A stretch of DNA of 64,000 bases from an uncultured Lachnospiraceae bacterium (GCA_947628955.1 CANRBX010000006.1:1-64000), one strand, 5' to 3'; counted from the stretch's first letter, positions 32,875-42,593 are shown. Notes: generated by a model not told the origin, from the sequence alone. Numbers and translations: made by a program.

Positions 32875-34302
32875 TCAGAACCGGAAATAAAGGAACGGAT
32901 TGAACGTGGCGTCCACCAGCCACGCCACGGACAGCAGGAAGATTCCCGCATAAAACACAAGCCGCAGAATGATCTGCAGGTCGGCCCCTCCGTCCCCCTG
33001 AAGCGCCGCGCAGATGCGCCTGCCCGCCTTCCGGGGCAGCTGCGTGCTGCCAAGAATCAGCAGGATGAGCAGCACCGCGTTGTTGTACAGCAGATAGATG
33101 GTCTCGCGGTTGAACAGGCCCCCGCCGTACCCGCCAAACAGCGCGCGCAGAAAGGCAAGGCCCTGGCCCATGTCGTCAAACACAAACAGATTCCAGCCGA
33201 GCATCACGAAAAAGAGGCAGTAGACGTGGCGGAAGAACGCCGGCATCCGCTCCAGGTACCTGCCGAGGAAGAATTTTTCCAGCAGAAGCAGGATCCCGTA
33301 GTAGACGCCCCAGATTACAAAGTTCCAGTTCGCGCCGTGCCAGATGCCGGTCAGCAGCCAGACCGCAAGGATGTTGCGGACATGCCGCCAGACATTCACG
33401 CGGTTTCCGCCCAGCGGTATGTAGACGTACTCCCGGAACCACGTGCCGAGAGAGATATGCCATCTGCGCCAGAACTCGGTGATGCTCCCGGACGTGTACG
33501 GGTAATCGAAGTTCTCCAGGAAGCGGAAGCCGAACATATGCCCGAGGCCGATCGCCATGTCCGAGTACGCCGAGAAGTCAAAATAGATCTGAAAGGTGTA
33601 GGCGACCAGCCCCATCCACGCGGTCAGCACCGGGATCTCCGCGCACGTCATCGCGCGGATGGTCTCCCACAGCGCGCCCGCGTTGTTGGCCAGGAGCACC
33701 TTCTTGCCGAGGCCGAGCACAAAGCGGTGAACGCCAAGCGCAAACTCCTCCGCAGTCTCCCGCCTGCCGCGCAGCTGCGCGTCGATCGTCTTGTACTGAA
33801 CGATCGGGCCCGCGATCAGCTGCGGGAACATCGTCACATACGCGCCGAACGAGATCAGGTTTTTCTGCACCTCGGCCTCGCCGCGGTACACATCGATCGT
33901 GTAGGACATCGTCTGAAATGTATAGAACGAAATGCCGATCGGCAGCGCGATCTTCAGAAGATCAATGCCCGCGCCGGTCACGCTGTTGACCGTGCCGATC
34001 ACAAAATCCGCATATTTAAAAAATCCGAGCAGGGAAAGGCTGACCACAGAGGATATGACAAGCGCCGCGCGCGCGCCGCGGGGGCTTCCCCTGCGCTTCA
34101 TGAAGTCCACGGCGATCCCTCCCGCGTACGACACCAGGATCGTGAAGATCATCAGAAGGATGTACACCGGTTCGCCCCACGCATAGAACACGAGGCTGAA
34201 CAGCAGAAGCACGAGATTGCGCAGGCCGCGCGGAACAATATAATAAACTGCCAGCACCGCCGGCAGAAATCGGAACAAAAATAATAAGCTGCTGAAAACC
34301 AT
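32875..34302 (-). CDS. MBOAT-family O-acyltransferase (AlgI/DltB-like)
   Basis: 475 residues from the ATG at 34302 after ACAGGAG. A polytopic membrane protein with about ten helices. The MBOAT core is seen in WRRWHISLGTWFREYVYIPL and GIWHGANWNFVIWGVYYGIL, where the His of WHGANW is the catalytic residue. It passes acyl groups across the membrane to a surface polymer. The DHHW partner follows 103 bases downstream, a two-gene module for modifying cell-wall glycans or an exopolysaccharide. Confidence 0.93.
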   Translation of the reverse strand: MVFSSLLFLFRFLPAVLAVYYIVPRGLRNLVLLLFSLVFYAWGEPVYILLMIFTILVSYAGGIAVDFMKRRGSPRGARAALVISSVVSLSLLGFFKYADFVIGTVNSVTGAGIDLLKIALPIGISFYTFQTMSYTIDVYRGEAEVQKNLISFGAYVTMFPQLIAGPIVQYKTIDAQLRGRRETAEEFALGVHRFVLGLGKKVLLANNAGALWETIRAMTCAEIPVLTAWMGLVAYTFQIYFDFSAYSDMAIGLGHMFGFRFLENFDYPYTSGSITEFWRRWHISLGTWFREYVYIPLGGNRVNVWRHVRNILAVWLLTGIWHGANWNFVIWGVYYGILLLLEKFFLGRYLERMPAFFRHVYCLFFVMLGWNLFVFDDMGQGLAFLRALFGGYGGGLFNRETIYLLYNNAVLLILLILGSTQLPRKAGRRICAALQGDGGADLQIILRLVFYAGIFLLSVAWLVDATFNPFLYFRF

Positions 34303-34469
34303 ATTTTTTCTCCTGTGATATCTGTTCAGTATCTTCACAGATACGGCCCGCCCGGGCGGCCCGGGCGCACATTCATTTCCGGTCACCAGATCAGCTTATT
34401 ATATAATAGAGAGAAATGATTCGCAATGAAAATTTTTTATAACCGCCCGGCACTGCGGGCGCCGGCCGT

Positions 34470-35018
34470 TCAGCACTCTTCAAACAGAAGGGTCAGGATC
34501 ATCTGCGCGGTCTCCACCATGTTCGTCGAGTTGTCCATACTGCATTTCTGGATATAGCGGTGGGCCTCCTCCTCCGTCAGGTTGTTGCGCTCCATCAGGA
34601 GGAATTTGGCGTTGCGGATATAATTTTCCTCCGCCTCGGTCCTCTTTCTGGGCTTCTTCTCGTTCCGAAGCCGCCGCCCCATCTGGTGCAGGACCATCCC
34701 CACCGTGTTTACGAGATCATAGATCTTCAGCGGAGTCGTCAGGGAGAGGATCCCGGAATCCGTTTCAGCAAGCGACGCGGCCGAGCCGATCAGGATCAGC
34801 TCGTACGTGCCCGGCAGGCTGTCCTGCAGCTCCAGGTAGTACATATCCTTCAGCCTGCAGGCAGTGATCACAAGTCCATGGCCGTGGCGGCCGGCCTCCC
34901 TCAGCGCGGCGGCTCCCGTCGAGACCGCAAAGACGTCGGAAAATCCGTGGTCGGCCAGAATCTTCCGGATCCGCTTCGCGTCATCCGGTTTTGGCAATGC
35001 CACTATGATCGCACTCAT
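34470..35018 (-). CDS. ANTAR-domain antitermination regulator
   Basis: 182 residues. Residues ~1-115 form a receiver-like fold in which the usual phospho-Asp region is altered (LVITACRLKDMYYLELQDSL). The C-terminal ~65 residues match ANTAR: YIRNAKFLLMERNNLTEEEA, HRYIQKCSMDNSTNMVETAQ. ANTAR proteins bind paired hairpins in mRNA leaders and prevent termination. In Clostridia such genes often follow glnA and control nitrogen genes. Here it sits 37 bases after glnA, last in the purF-pyrG-glnA set. No clear ANTAR hairpin pair was found before it. Confidence 0.88.
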   Translation of the reverse strand: MSAIIVALPKPDDAKRIRKILADHGFSDVFAVSTGAAALREAGRHGHGLVITACRLKDMYYLELQDSLPGTYELILIGSAASLAETDSGILSLTTPLKIYDLVNTVGMVLHQMGRRLRNEKKPRKRTEAEENYIRNAKFLLMERNNLTEEEAHRYIQKCSMDNSTNMVETAQMILTLLFEEC

Positions 35019-35055
35019 CTGTCACCACGTCCTTCCCTGCAGTTTCCGTCTTTCC

Positions 35056-36381
35056 TCAGATCTGATACAGATACCGGTTCAGCTCCCACTCGGAGATCTG
35101 TGCCAGATATCCCTTCCACTCGCTTCGCTTCTCCCTGATGTATGCGCGGACATATCTCTCTCCGAGCACCTCGCGCACCAGAGCGTCGCCGGCCATCATT
35201 TTCAGGGCCTCGCTCAGGTTCTCCGGGAGCGCCTGGATCCCCCTGGCCAGCTTTTCGTCCCAGCTCAGCCTGCGGATATCCTCCGTGAGCTCAGCGGACG
35301 GCTCCATCTGCCTCTCCAGTCCCTCCATGCCCGCCGCCAGGCACAGTGCGAACACGAGGTACGGGTTCGCGGAGGAATCCGGGCTGCGCAGCTCCAGATT
35401 CAGCTCTCCCCCGCGCTGCCTGCGGATGTGCATCAGCACCTCGCGCTGCGTCCTCGACCAGGTCACCTCCGAGGGTGCCTCAAAGCCCGGCACCAGCCGC
35501 TTGTAGGAGTTGACCAGCGGATTGCAGACCGCAGTCATACCCTGGATATGGGAGAGGATCCCGGCCATAAAGGCCTTTCCCTCGCGGCTCAGTCCGCCCT
35601 CGCCGTCGCAGAACACGTTGCGCCCGTCCTTCATCAGACGCATATTCAGATGCATGCCGGATCCGTTCACCTCCATCCGCGGCTTCGGCATGAATGTCGC
35701 GTGGAGGCCGTATCTCTTTGCGATCGTGCGGACCGCCATCTTGAACGTCATGATCTTGTCGGCCGTGCTCAGCGCATCCTCATACGTGAAATCGATCTCG
35801 TGCTGGGCCGGTGCGCTCTCATGATGCGAGGACGCGATCTTGTAGCCCATCTCCTCGAGGGCCAGGATGATATCCCTTCTCGTATTCTCCCCGAGGTCGA
35901 TCGGCGACGTGTCCAGATAGCCGGCCTTCTCGTGGGACAGGGTCGTCGGCATCCCGTTGTCGTCCGTGTGGAAGAGGAAAAACTCACACTCCGGGTTGAT
36001 CTCAAAGACATAGCCCTGCTCCTTTACGCGCTCCGTCACCTTCTTCAGGATGTAGCGGGGGCTGGTCTCATAATCCGAGCCGTCCTCCTTGCACAGGTCG
36101 CAGAGGAAACGCGCCACCTTGCCCTGCTGCGGCCGCCACGGAAGGACCGCGAACGTCGCGAGATCCGGCTTCAGGTACAGCTCAGAGTCTTCATCCTGGA
36201 CAAGGCCCTCCAGCGGAGCTATCTGAATCGTACACTGGTTCTCCACCGCCTCAGAAAGGCTTCCGGCCGGGATCGCAATGTTCTTCAGCGCCCCGAACAT
36301 ATCCGTGAACTGCAGCCGGATAAACTCCACGTCCCCTTCTTCTACCATCTGCATGATTTCTTCTTTTTTATATTCCATCAT
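35056..36381 (-). CDS. glnA: Glutamine synthetase type I
   Basis: 441 residues, the GSI-alpha length typical of Firmicutes. It joins ammonia and glutamate to glutamine. Signature motifs: VEFIRLQFTDMFGALKNIAI near the start, ECEFFLFH (metal-binding Glu), HHESAPAQHEIDF, then GSGMHLNMRL and NPLVNSYKRLVPGFEAPSEV. The adenylylation-loop Tyr region of the beta class is not seen, so control is expected by feedback and regulators. AAGGAGC precedes the ATG. It is downstream of two glutamine-using amidotransferase genes and upstream of an ANTAR regulator. Confidence 0.96.
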   Translation of the reverse strand: MMEYKKEEIMQMVEEGDVEFIRLQFTDMFGALKNIAIPAGSLSEAVENQCTIQIAPLEGLVQDEDSELYLKPDLATFAVLPWRPQQGKVARFLCDLCKEDGSDYETSPRYILKKVTERVKEQGYVFEINPECEFFLFHTDDNGMPTTLSHEKAGYLDTSPIDLGENTRRDIILALEEMGYKIASSHHESAPAQHEIDFTYEDALSTADKIMTFKMAVRTIAKRYGLHATFMPKPRMEVNGSGMHLNMRLMKDGRNVFCDGEGGLSREGKAFMAGILSHIQGMTAVCNPLVNSYKRLVPGFEAPSEVTWSRTQREVLMHIRRQRGGELNLELRSPDSSANPYLVFALCLAAGMEGLERQMEPSAELTEDIRRLSWDEKLARGIQALPENLSEALKMMAGDALVREVLGERYVRAYIREKRSEWKGYLAQISEWELNRYLYQI

Positions 36382-36427
36382 TTCCTGCTCCTTTTCCTCT
36401 GAATCTCAGCTCTTCTTCCCCTGGCTC

Positions 36428-38035
36428 TCAGTTCTTCCGGCGGTCCGCCGCCGCACAGATCAGGCCGCGGAACAGCGGATGCGCGCGGTTCGGGCGCGAC
36501 TTAAACTCCGGATGGCCCTGGGTCCCGATAAAGAACGGATGGTTTTTCAGCTCGATCATCTCCACGATCCGCCCGTCCGGGGAGATCCCCGACAGGCTCA
36601 TCCCGTGCTCCCTCAGGCACTCCCTGTAATCGTTATTGACCTCGTAGCGGTGGCGGTGGCGCTCGCTGATCTCCCGCTGTCCGTACAGCTTCAGCGCCAG
36701 GCTGTCCTCCTCAAGCACACACGGGTACGCGCCAAGCCGCAGCGTTCCCCCCAGATTGACCACGCCGTTCTGTTCCGGCATCAGCGCGATCACCGGGTTC
36801 TTCGTGTCCGGATCGAGCTCCGTGCTGTTCGCGTCCGGGCAGCCCGCCACGTGGCGCGCAAATTCCACGATCGCCATCTGCATCCCCAGGCAGATGCCCA
36901 GAAACGGGACGTTGTTCTCCCTCGCATAGCGGATCGCGGCAATCTTTCCCTCCGTCCCGCGCGTTCCGAAGCCGCCCGGCACCAGCACGCCGTCCGCGCC
37001 GTCCAGGAGAGCGGCCGCGTTTTCCTCCGTCACTTCCTCCGAGTCCACCCAGCGGATCCGGACGTTCGCATGCGCCGCGATGCCTCCGTGCTTCAGCGCC
37101 TCCACCACGCTCAGATACGCGTCGTGCAGCTGGATATACTTGCCGACCATCGCAATCTCTACCTCCTGCCTGGGGCTGCGGAGGCTGCTGACCATCTCCT
37201 CCCAGTCGCTCAGATCCGGCTCCGGGCACGGCAGGTGCAGAGACTCGCAGACCACCTGCGCCAGGCGCTCACGCTCCATCGCGAGCGGGGCCTCGTACAG
37301 ATATTCCACATCCAGGTTCTGCAGCACGTGGTCCACCGGCACGTTGCAGAACAGGGCGATCTTGTCCTTCAGCTCGCGCGGGACCGGATATTCGCTCCTG
37401 CACACCAGCACATCCGGCCAGATTCCCATGGACTGCAGCTCTTTCACGCTCTGCTGCGTGGGCTTCGTCTTCTGCTCCCCGGACGCCTTCAGATACGGGA
37501 TCAGCGTCACATGGATCAGGATCGCGTTCTCGTGTCCGACGTCGTGCTGGAACTGCCGGATCGCCTCCAGGAACGGCTGGCTCTCGATGTCTCCCACCGT
37601 GCCGCCCACCTCGATGATCACGATCCGGTCGTCCTGCGGGTTCTGCGCCTGATAGAAGCGGCTCTTGATCTCGTTCGTGATGTGCGGGATGACCTGAACC
37701 GTTCCCCCGCCGTAATCGCCGTGGCGCTCCTTCTGCAGCACGGACCAGTAGATCTTGCCCGTCGTGACATTGGAATTCCGGTCCAGGCTCTCATCGATAA
37801 AGCGCTCATAGTGCCCCAGATCCAGATCCGTCTCCGTCCCGTCGTCCGTGACGAACACCTCTCCGTGCTGGATCGGGTTCATGGTTCCCGGATCCATGTT
37901 GATGTAGGGATCAAACTTCTGCATCGTCACCCGGTACCCCCTGGCCTTCAGAAGCCTCCCGAGCGACGCAGCCGTGATCCCCTTGCCGAGTCCGGACACG
38001 ACGCCGCCGGTCACAAATACATATTTCACCTGCAT
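36428..38035 (-). CDS. pyrG: CTP synthase
   Basis: 535 residues from the ATG at 38035 ([20 protein letters not shown]), after GAGAGG. It aminates UTP to CTP with glutamine nitrogen. The N-terminal synthetase domain has SGLGKG and [18 protein letters not shown]. The C-terminal class I glutaminase has [11 protein letters not shown], the nucleophile Cys in [12 protein letters not shown], and the His/Glu pair near HPEFKSRP. It begins 43 bases after purF. Confidence 0.97.
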   Translation of the reverse strand: MQVKYVFVTGGVVSGLGKGITAASLGRLLKARGYRVTMQKFDPYINMDPGTMNPIQHGEVFVTDDGTETDLDLGHYERFIDESLDRNSNVTTGKIYWSVLQKERHGDYGGGTVQVIPHITNEIKSRFYQAQNPQDDRIVIIEVGGTVGDIESQPFLEAIRQFQHDVGHENAILIHVTLIPYLKASGEQKTKPTQQSVKELQSMGIWPDVLVCRSEYPVPRELKDKIALFCNVPVDHVLQNLDVEYLYEAPLAMERERLAQVVCESLHLPCPEPDLSDWEEMVSSLRSPRQEVEIAMVGKYIQLHDAYLSVVEALKHGGIAAHANVRIRWVDSEEVTEENAAALLDGADGVLVPGGFGTRGTEGKIAAIRYARENNVPFLGICLGMQMAIVEFARHVAGCPDANSTELDPDTKNPVIALMPEQNGVVNLGGTLRLGAYPCVLEEDSLALKLYGQREISERHRHRYEVNNDYRECLREHGMSLSGISPDGRIVEMIELKNHPFFIGTQGHPEFKSRPNRAHPLFRGLICAAADRRKN

Positions 38036-38078
38036 TTTTCTTTCCTCTCCCAGTCTGTAAATTTCCTCTTGTTCCTGA

Positions 38079-39536
38079 TCATTTCTCATACTCGCCCCGG
38101 ATATCCCTCCCGGGCGGCTTTACGGGATACTCCCCCGTAAAACATCCGCGGCAGATCGGAAGCCCCTTCACCATCTGTCCCAGGCGGTCCAGCTCCAGGT
38201 AGCCCAGCGTGTCTGCCCCGATAACTCTGCGTATCTCTTCGATCGTCCGGCTGTAAGCGATCAGCTGTTCGCGCACCGGAATGTCCGTGCCGAAATAACA
38301 CGGCCACAGAAACGGCGGCGAGCTGATCCGCACATGCACCTCCGTCGCGCCGGCCTCTCTGAGCATCCGCACGATACGGTCGCTCGTCGTGCCGCGGACG
38401 ATCGAATCGTCCACCATGACCACGCGCCGGCCAGCCACCGCCTCGCGCAGCACGTTCAGCTTCACCTGCACGCCGGACTCCCGGTTGCTCTGCCCCGGTT
38501 TGATAAAGGTGCGCCCCACATAGCTGTTCCTCACAAACGCCGTGCCGTACGGGATCCCGCTCTGCAGAGAGTATCCGAGCGCCGCCGCATTCCCGGACTC
38601 CGGAACGCCCGTCACCACATCGGCCTCCACCGGGGAATCCATGGCCAGAAAGCGCCCCGCCTTTATGCGGGAGTCATATACGCTGATCCCGTCGATGTGC
38701 GTATCCGGCCTTGCAAAATAAATATACTCAAAAATACATCTGGCCGCCTGCTCCTTCGGAAGGCACATGCTCCTGTCCGAAAAGACCTGCCCGTCGCGGA
38801 CCGTGACGATCTCTCCCGGCTCGATGTCCCGGACAAACTCTGCGCCGACCGTGTCGAGCGCGCAGGACTCCGAGGCCAGGATGTACGAGTGGTCGCGCTT
38901 TCCCAGGCACAGCGGCCGGAAGCCGAACGGGTCCCTCGCCCCGATCAGCTTGCGCGGGCTCGTCACGATCAGGGAATAAGCCCCCTGGATCTTCTTCATC
39001 GCGCAGGCCACCGCCTCCTCCACCGCCCGGCAGTGCACGCGCTCGCGCGCGATCAGATACGCGATCACCTCGCTGTCGATCGTCGTCTGGAAAATGGCCC
39101 CGGTCATGGAGAGCTCCTCCCGCAGCCTGTCCGCGTTGGTCAGATTGCCGTTGTGGGCAAGCCCCAGCGTGCCCTTGATATAGTTCAGCACCAGCGGCTG
39201 CGCATTCTCCCGCGTGGACTCTCCCGCGGTCGAATACCGCACATGGCCGAGGCCGATATTGCCCCTGAGCCCTCCGAGACTGTCCGGGGTAAAGACCTCG
39301 TTCACCAGCCCCATTCCCTTTACAGACTGCATTCTGCCCTTCGGCCCGTTCGTATCGCTGACAGCGATGCCGCAGCTCTCCTGCCCCCTGTGCTGCAGGG
39401 CAAGCAGTCCGTAATAAATTGTGGAGGCCACATCGCCTCCGTCAAGATCATAAATGCCAAAAACACCACATTCCTCGTGAATCCCGCCGTCTGCGGCAGC
39501 CTCGCCGCAGACGACCTGTTTTTCGCAGTTTTCCAT
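38079..39536 (-). CDS. purF: Amidophosphoribosyltransferase
   Basis: 485 residues from the ATG at 39536 after GAGGGAGAGG. It makes 5-phosphoribosylamine from PRPP and glutamine, the first committed purine step. The mature enzyme should begin at Cys23 (EECGVFGI), the N-terminal nucleophile freed by cleavage of a short propeptide, as in the Bacillus-type enzyme. The PRPP site is [14 protein letters not shown]. Cysteines for the 4Fe-4S cluster are present toward the end ([12 protein letters not shown]). It stands first in the purF-pyrG-glnA-ANTAR set, away from other pur genes. Confidence 0.96.
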   Translation of the reverse strand: MENCEKQVVCGEAAADGGIHEECGVFGIYDLDGGDVASTIYYGLLALQHRGQESCGIAVSDTNGPKGRMQSVKGMGLVNEVFTPDSLGGLRGNIGLGHVRYSTAGESTRENAQPLVLNYIKGTLGLAHNGNLTNADRLREELSMTGAIFQTTIDSEVIAYLIARERVHCRAVEEAVACAMKKIQGAYSLIVTSPRKLIGARDPFGFRPLCLGKRDHSYILASESCALDTVGAEFVRDIEPGEIVTVRDGQVFSDRSMCLPKEQAARCIFEYIYFARPDTHIDGISVYDSRIKAGRFLAMDSPVEADVVTGVPESGNAAALGYSLQSGIPYGTAFVRNSYVGRTFIKPGQSNRESGVQVKLNVLREAVAGRRVVMVDDSIVRGTTSDRIVRMLREAGATEVHVRISSPPFLWPCYFGTDIPVREQLIAYSRTIEEIRRVIGADTLGYLELDRLGQMVKGLPICRGCFTGEYPVKPPGRDIRGEYEK

Positions 39537-39625
39537 ATACCTCTCCCTCTGTCGTTTCGGAGAATTTTTTTGCAGCGGCGCAAAGCGCCGGGCAGCAGCT
39601 AATTTCCCTGCCCGGGCCTGCGCAT

Positions 39626-39666
39626 AAAAAAAGAGACACTCCTGCCCACTGTGCAGATGCAGGAAC
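39626..39666 (-). promoter_or_regulatory. Attenuator-like hairpin in the purF leader
   Basis: On the minus strand GTTCCTGC (complement of 39659-39666) pairs with GCAGGAGT (complement of 39638-39645, one mismatch), then GTCTC and seven T (complement of 39626-39632). It forms within about 55 bases of the predicted start of transcription, well before the purF ATG. It could end transcription early in response to an unknown signal. Confidence 0.5.
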
Positions 39667-39687
39667 GTCTTTGTTCTCACACTCTGA

Positions 39688-39714
39688 TTATAATGATTTT
39701 TTCAGATTCGTCAA
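39688..39714 (-). promoter_or_regulatory. Promoter of purF-pyrG-glnA
   Basis: On the minus strand TTGACG (39714-39709), a 16-base spacer, and TATAAT (39693-39688). The predicted leader is about 145 bases and holds the attenuator-like hairpin. Confidence 0.75.
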
Positions 39715-39759
39715 ATGTTTTTTTGAGCGTCCGCCGATTTTTCTGCGGCGCTGATTTTC

Positions 39760-39788
39760 TTGACAAGCAATCTAAAAAAGGGTATCCT
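39760..39788 (+). promoter_or_regulatory. Promoter of the TraX-family gene
   Basis: TTGACA (39760-39765), a 17-base spacer, and TATCCT (39783-39788), 57 bases before the ATG. Divergent from the purF promoter, with 45 bases between the two -35 boxes. Confidence 0.65.
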
Positions 39789-39845
39789 AGTTCAGAATTA
39801 CCAGACCCGGCGTTATCTTTTTACGAAGAAAGGAATCCTGTCTCA

Positions 39846-40583
39846 ATGGAACAGTCCAGACCCTTCGGCGGTATCTCCGGCAGCACGCTGAAGCTGATCG
39901 CCGTCATCACCATGCTGATCGACCACACGGGCGCGGCCGTCATCAGCACGATATACCGCCACCCGGCCATCGCGGCAGATCCCGGGCTGCAGGAGCTCTG
40001 GCGGAACATTTACAACCTCTCGCGCGACATCGGCCGCATCGCCTTCCCGATTTTCTGCTTTCTGCTGGTCGAGGGCTTCCTGCACACGCGGAACCCCGCA
40101 AAATACGCCTGGCGGCTCTTCTGCTTTGCCCTGATCTCTGAGATTCCCTTTGACCTCACGCTCAAGGGGAGCTGGTTCTTCCCGGCCAAGCAGAACGTCT
40201 ACTTTACCCTGCTCATCGGGCTGCTCGTGATGATCGGGATCCGCCAGATCACGCAGAACGGCGCGCGCAACCTGTTCCTGGCCGCGATCCCGATCGCCGC
40301 CGGCATGTACCTGGCCCTGAAGATCGACACGGACTACAATTACAAGGGCGTATTCCTGATCGCCATCCTCTACCTGATGCACCACACCAGGCTGTACCAG
40401 TGCGTCGGGGGTGCGGCGGCCGTCTCATGGGAGCTTCCCGCCCCGCTCGCGTTCATACCGGTCTGGCTGTACAACGGCAGACGCGGCCTGCGCCTGAAAT
40501 ACGTGTTTTACTGGTTTTACCCGGTGCACCTGATGATCCTGTGGGCCGTCAAGACCTGCGTGATCCCTGCCCTGCCGCTTTAA
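39846..40583 (+). CDS. TraX-family membrane protein
   Basis: 245 residues from the ATG at 39846 (MEQSRPFGGISGSTLKLIAV). Seven or so membrane helices; the TraX pattern is clear in LKLIAVITMLIDHTGAAVI, DIGRIAFPIFCFLLVEGF and FYWFYPVHLMILW near the end. TraX was first described as an F-pilin acetylase; chromosomal Firmicute copies are thought to acylate something at the surface, but the target is unknown. It has its own promoter and a hairpin after its stop, so it is likely a single-gene unit. Confidence 0.9.
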   Translation: MEQSRPFGGISGSTLKLIAVITMLIDHTGAAVISTIYRHPAIAADPGLQELWRNIYNLSRDIGRIAFPIFCFLLVEGFLHTRNPAKYAWRLFCFALISEIPFDLTLKGSWFFPAKQNVYFTLLIGLLVMIGIRQITQNGARNLFLAAIPIAAGMYLALKIDTDYNYKGVFLIAILYLMHHTRLYQCVGGAAAVSWELPAPLAFIPVWLYNGRRGLRLKYVFYWFYPVHLMILWAVKTCVIPALPL

Positions 40584-40622
40584 GCCGGCATTCTTTGACC
40601 CCGCAACATACTGTGAGCTGCC

Positions 40623-40690
40623 GACAAATGAGCCTGCCAAACCTATAGACATGGAAAAACATGCAGGCATGCTTTTCATGGCCATTTGTC
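40623..40690. repeat. Nested hairpin element after the TraX gene
   Basis: Outer arms GACAAATG (40623-40630) and CATTTGTC (40683-40690) enclose CATGGAAAAACATGC/GCATGCTTTTCATG. The 14-mer ACAAATGAGCCTGC (40624-40637) is identical to 18801-18814 in another hairpin cluster. Probably terminates the TraX transcript. Confidence 0.7.
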
Positions 40691-40745
40691 CCCCGGCACA
40701 TACTATCAATGCCGCCTGTCCGAGGGCGGCGGAACGGAGATCTGC

Positions 40746-41906
40746 ATGAATAAAAAAGAAGTTTCTGAAATCAAACGGCTGTTCCACCCGGACCGCTGTC
40801 CCCTCACCCGCATCTGCGGCTGTTATGTAGATGCGGAAAAGAATAAAAAGACCAGGCTGAAAGAGGCGTTTCTCTCTCTGCCTGAGGAAGAGATGTTCAA
40901 ATACTTTGAGATTTTCAAGAAGACGCTCTCCGGCTCCATCGGGCGCAGTCTGCTCAGCATGGAATTTCCGCTCACACAGGAGGCCGGCGGGGGCGCGCAG
41001 GAATACCTGCTGAAGCTTCGGGACAGCCGGCTGAAGGACGACGAGCTTCTCGAGAGCTTCTACGACAAGGTGATCGAGGCCTTCCTGTATCCGGAAAACT
41101 ATTATATCATCCTGATCCACGGGGCATACGACATCCCCAGGAGAGGCTCTGACAATCTGGAAATGTTCGATGCCTCCGACGACGTATATGAGTTTCTGCT
41201 GTGCTCGATCTGTCCGGTCAGGCTGAGCAAGCCGGGCCTGAGCTACAACGAAGAGACGAACAGCATCTCGGAGCGCATCCGCGACTGGTTTGTGGAGGCC
41301 CCGTCGACCGGCTTTCTCTTCCCGGCCTTCTCGGACCGCAACACCGACATCCACAGCATTCTGTACTATTCACGCAATCCGGAGGAGCTGAACGCCGAAT
41401 TTGCGCGCCAGCTTCTGGGCTGTGAGCTCCCGCTCTCGGCCGCGTCGCAGCGGGACACCTTCAACACACTCGTCGCCGAAACGCTCAGCGACGACTGCAC
41501 CTATGAGACGGTGAAAACGATCCACGAGACGCTGAACGGCCTTCTCGAGGAGCGGAAAGACGATCCGGAGCCGGTCGCGCTTGGCCGGGAGGACGTGAAG
41601 CGCCTGCTCTTTGCCAGCGGCGCCCCGGAGGAGACGCTCGAGCATTTTGACGAGGAATTTGAGCAGGCGGGCGGCGGCAGCCAGACCTCCCTGTACGTCT
41701 CCAACGTCGCCCGGACGCGCAGATTCGAGATCCGGACGCCGAACATCGTCATTCAGGTGAAGCCCGAATGCGCCGACCTCATCGAGACCAGGATCCTCGA
41801 CGGGCGGCCCTGCTTCGTCATCCCGGCGGAGGACTCCGTCGAGGTCAACGGGATCCCGGTCCGGACTCTGCAGACCGGGGAATCAGAAGACACTGATACA
41901 TACTGA
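40746..41906 (+). CDS. DUF4317 protein
   Basis: 386 residues from the ATG at 40746, GGAG upstream. Recognised as DUF4317, a family restricted mostly to Clostridia, by its opening MNKKEVSEIKRLFHPDRC, then RICGCYVDAEKNKKTRLKEA and FLSLPEEEMFKYFEIFKKTL. No signal peptide or membrane helix; the middle has FYDKVIEAFLYPENYYIILI. The C-terminal half includes RRFEIRTPNIVIQVKPECAD. The molecular role is unknown. It stands alone between two hairpins. Confidence 0.85.
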   Translation: MNKKEVSEIKRLFHPDRCPLTRICGCYVDAEKNKKTRLKEAFLSLPEEEMFKYFEIFKKTLSGSIGRSLLSMEFPLTQEAGGGAQEYLLKLRDSRLKDDELLESFYDKVIEAFLYPENYYIILIHGAYDIPRRGSDNLEMFDASDDVYEFLLCSICPVRLSKPGLSYNEETNSISERIRDWFVEAPSTGFLFPAFSDRNTDIHSILYYSRNPEELNAEFARQLLGCELPLSAASQRDTFNTLVAETLSDDCTYETVKTIHETLNGLLEERKDDPEPVALGREDVKRLLFASGAPEETLEHFDEEFEQAGGGSQTSLYVSNVARTRRFEIRTPNIVIQVKPECADLIETRILDGRPCFVIPAEDSVEVNGIPVRTLQTGESEDTDTY

Positions 41907-41920
41907 CGCGCCCGCCGCAT

Positions 41921-41988
41921 AAGGGGCTGCCGCAAAATACTTGTCGGGCTGTGACAAACCCTCCCTGTATCTTTTGCGGCAGCCCCTT
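41921..41988. terminator. Bidirectional terminator between DUF4317 gene and spoVAC
   Basis: Perfect 17-base inverted repeat, AAGGGGCTGCCGCAAAA (41921-41937) with TTTTGCGGCAGCCCCTT (41972-41988). It lies between two converging genes. Confidence 0.85.
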
Positions 41989-41996
41989 GCGTTCGT

Positions 41997-42473
41997 TCAC
42001 CCCGCGGCGCCGCACAGCTTCAGCACCCAGTAGATGAGGCCGAGCAGCCAGCTCGTGAATACTCCGTAGAGGATCACGGGGCCGGCGATCGTGAAGATCT
42101 TGCACCCGATGCCGAACACCTGTCCTTCTTTTTTGTACTCGATTGCCGGCGAGGCTACCGAGTTTGCAAACCCGGTGATCGGCACGAGCGTCCCGGCTCC
42201 GCCGAATTTTGCAAGCTTCTGATACACGTTAAAACCGGTCAGCAGTACGCTCAGCAATACAAGAAGGAGGGAACACCAGCTTCCTGCTGTCTCCTCCTTC
42301 ATGCCCAAGCGGCTGCACCAGTTCAGTATAAACTGGCCCGCAGCGCAGAACGCGCCCCCGGTCACAAATGCCCTGCACATATTCAGGCACAGGCTGTGTG
42401 TGGGCGTCACATGTTTTACGTATTTCTGGTATTCCTGCTGAAGCGTCTGTTTCGCAGCATCTGGCATAGACAT
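41997..42473 (-). CDS. spoVAC: Stage V sporulation protein AC
   Basis: 158 residues from ATG 42473; the ATG two codons on (42467) is equally likely, given AAGGAAGAG just upstream. SpoVAC is an inner-membrane protein of the dipicolinic-acid channel used in spore formation and germination. QEYQKYVKHVTPTHSLCLNM is the soluble start; four hydrophobic helices follow, with VPITGFANSVASPAIEYKKE between them as in the family. spoVAD and spoVAE, usually adjacent, are not here. A sigma-G-like promoter lies 120 bases upstream. Confidence 0.93.
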   Translation of the reverse strand: MSMPDAAKQTLQQEYQKYVKHVTPTHSLCLNMCRAFVTGGAFCAAGQFILNWCSRLGMKEETAGSWCSLLLVLLSVLLTGFNVYQKLAKFGGAGTLVPITGFANSVASPAIEYKKEGQVFGIGCKIFTIAGPVILYGVFTSWLLGLIYWVLKLCGAAG

Positions 42474-42593
42474 CTCTTCCTTTCCGTCCGTATCCCTCGG
42501 GTTTTTCTGCATGGCACTTTGCAGGCCGAAGAACCACACTCTCCCATCGATGCATGAATGTGCGGCTTTTCGGCCATGCAGTATCTGCAGTAC

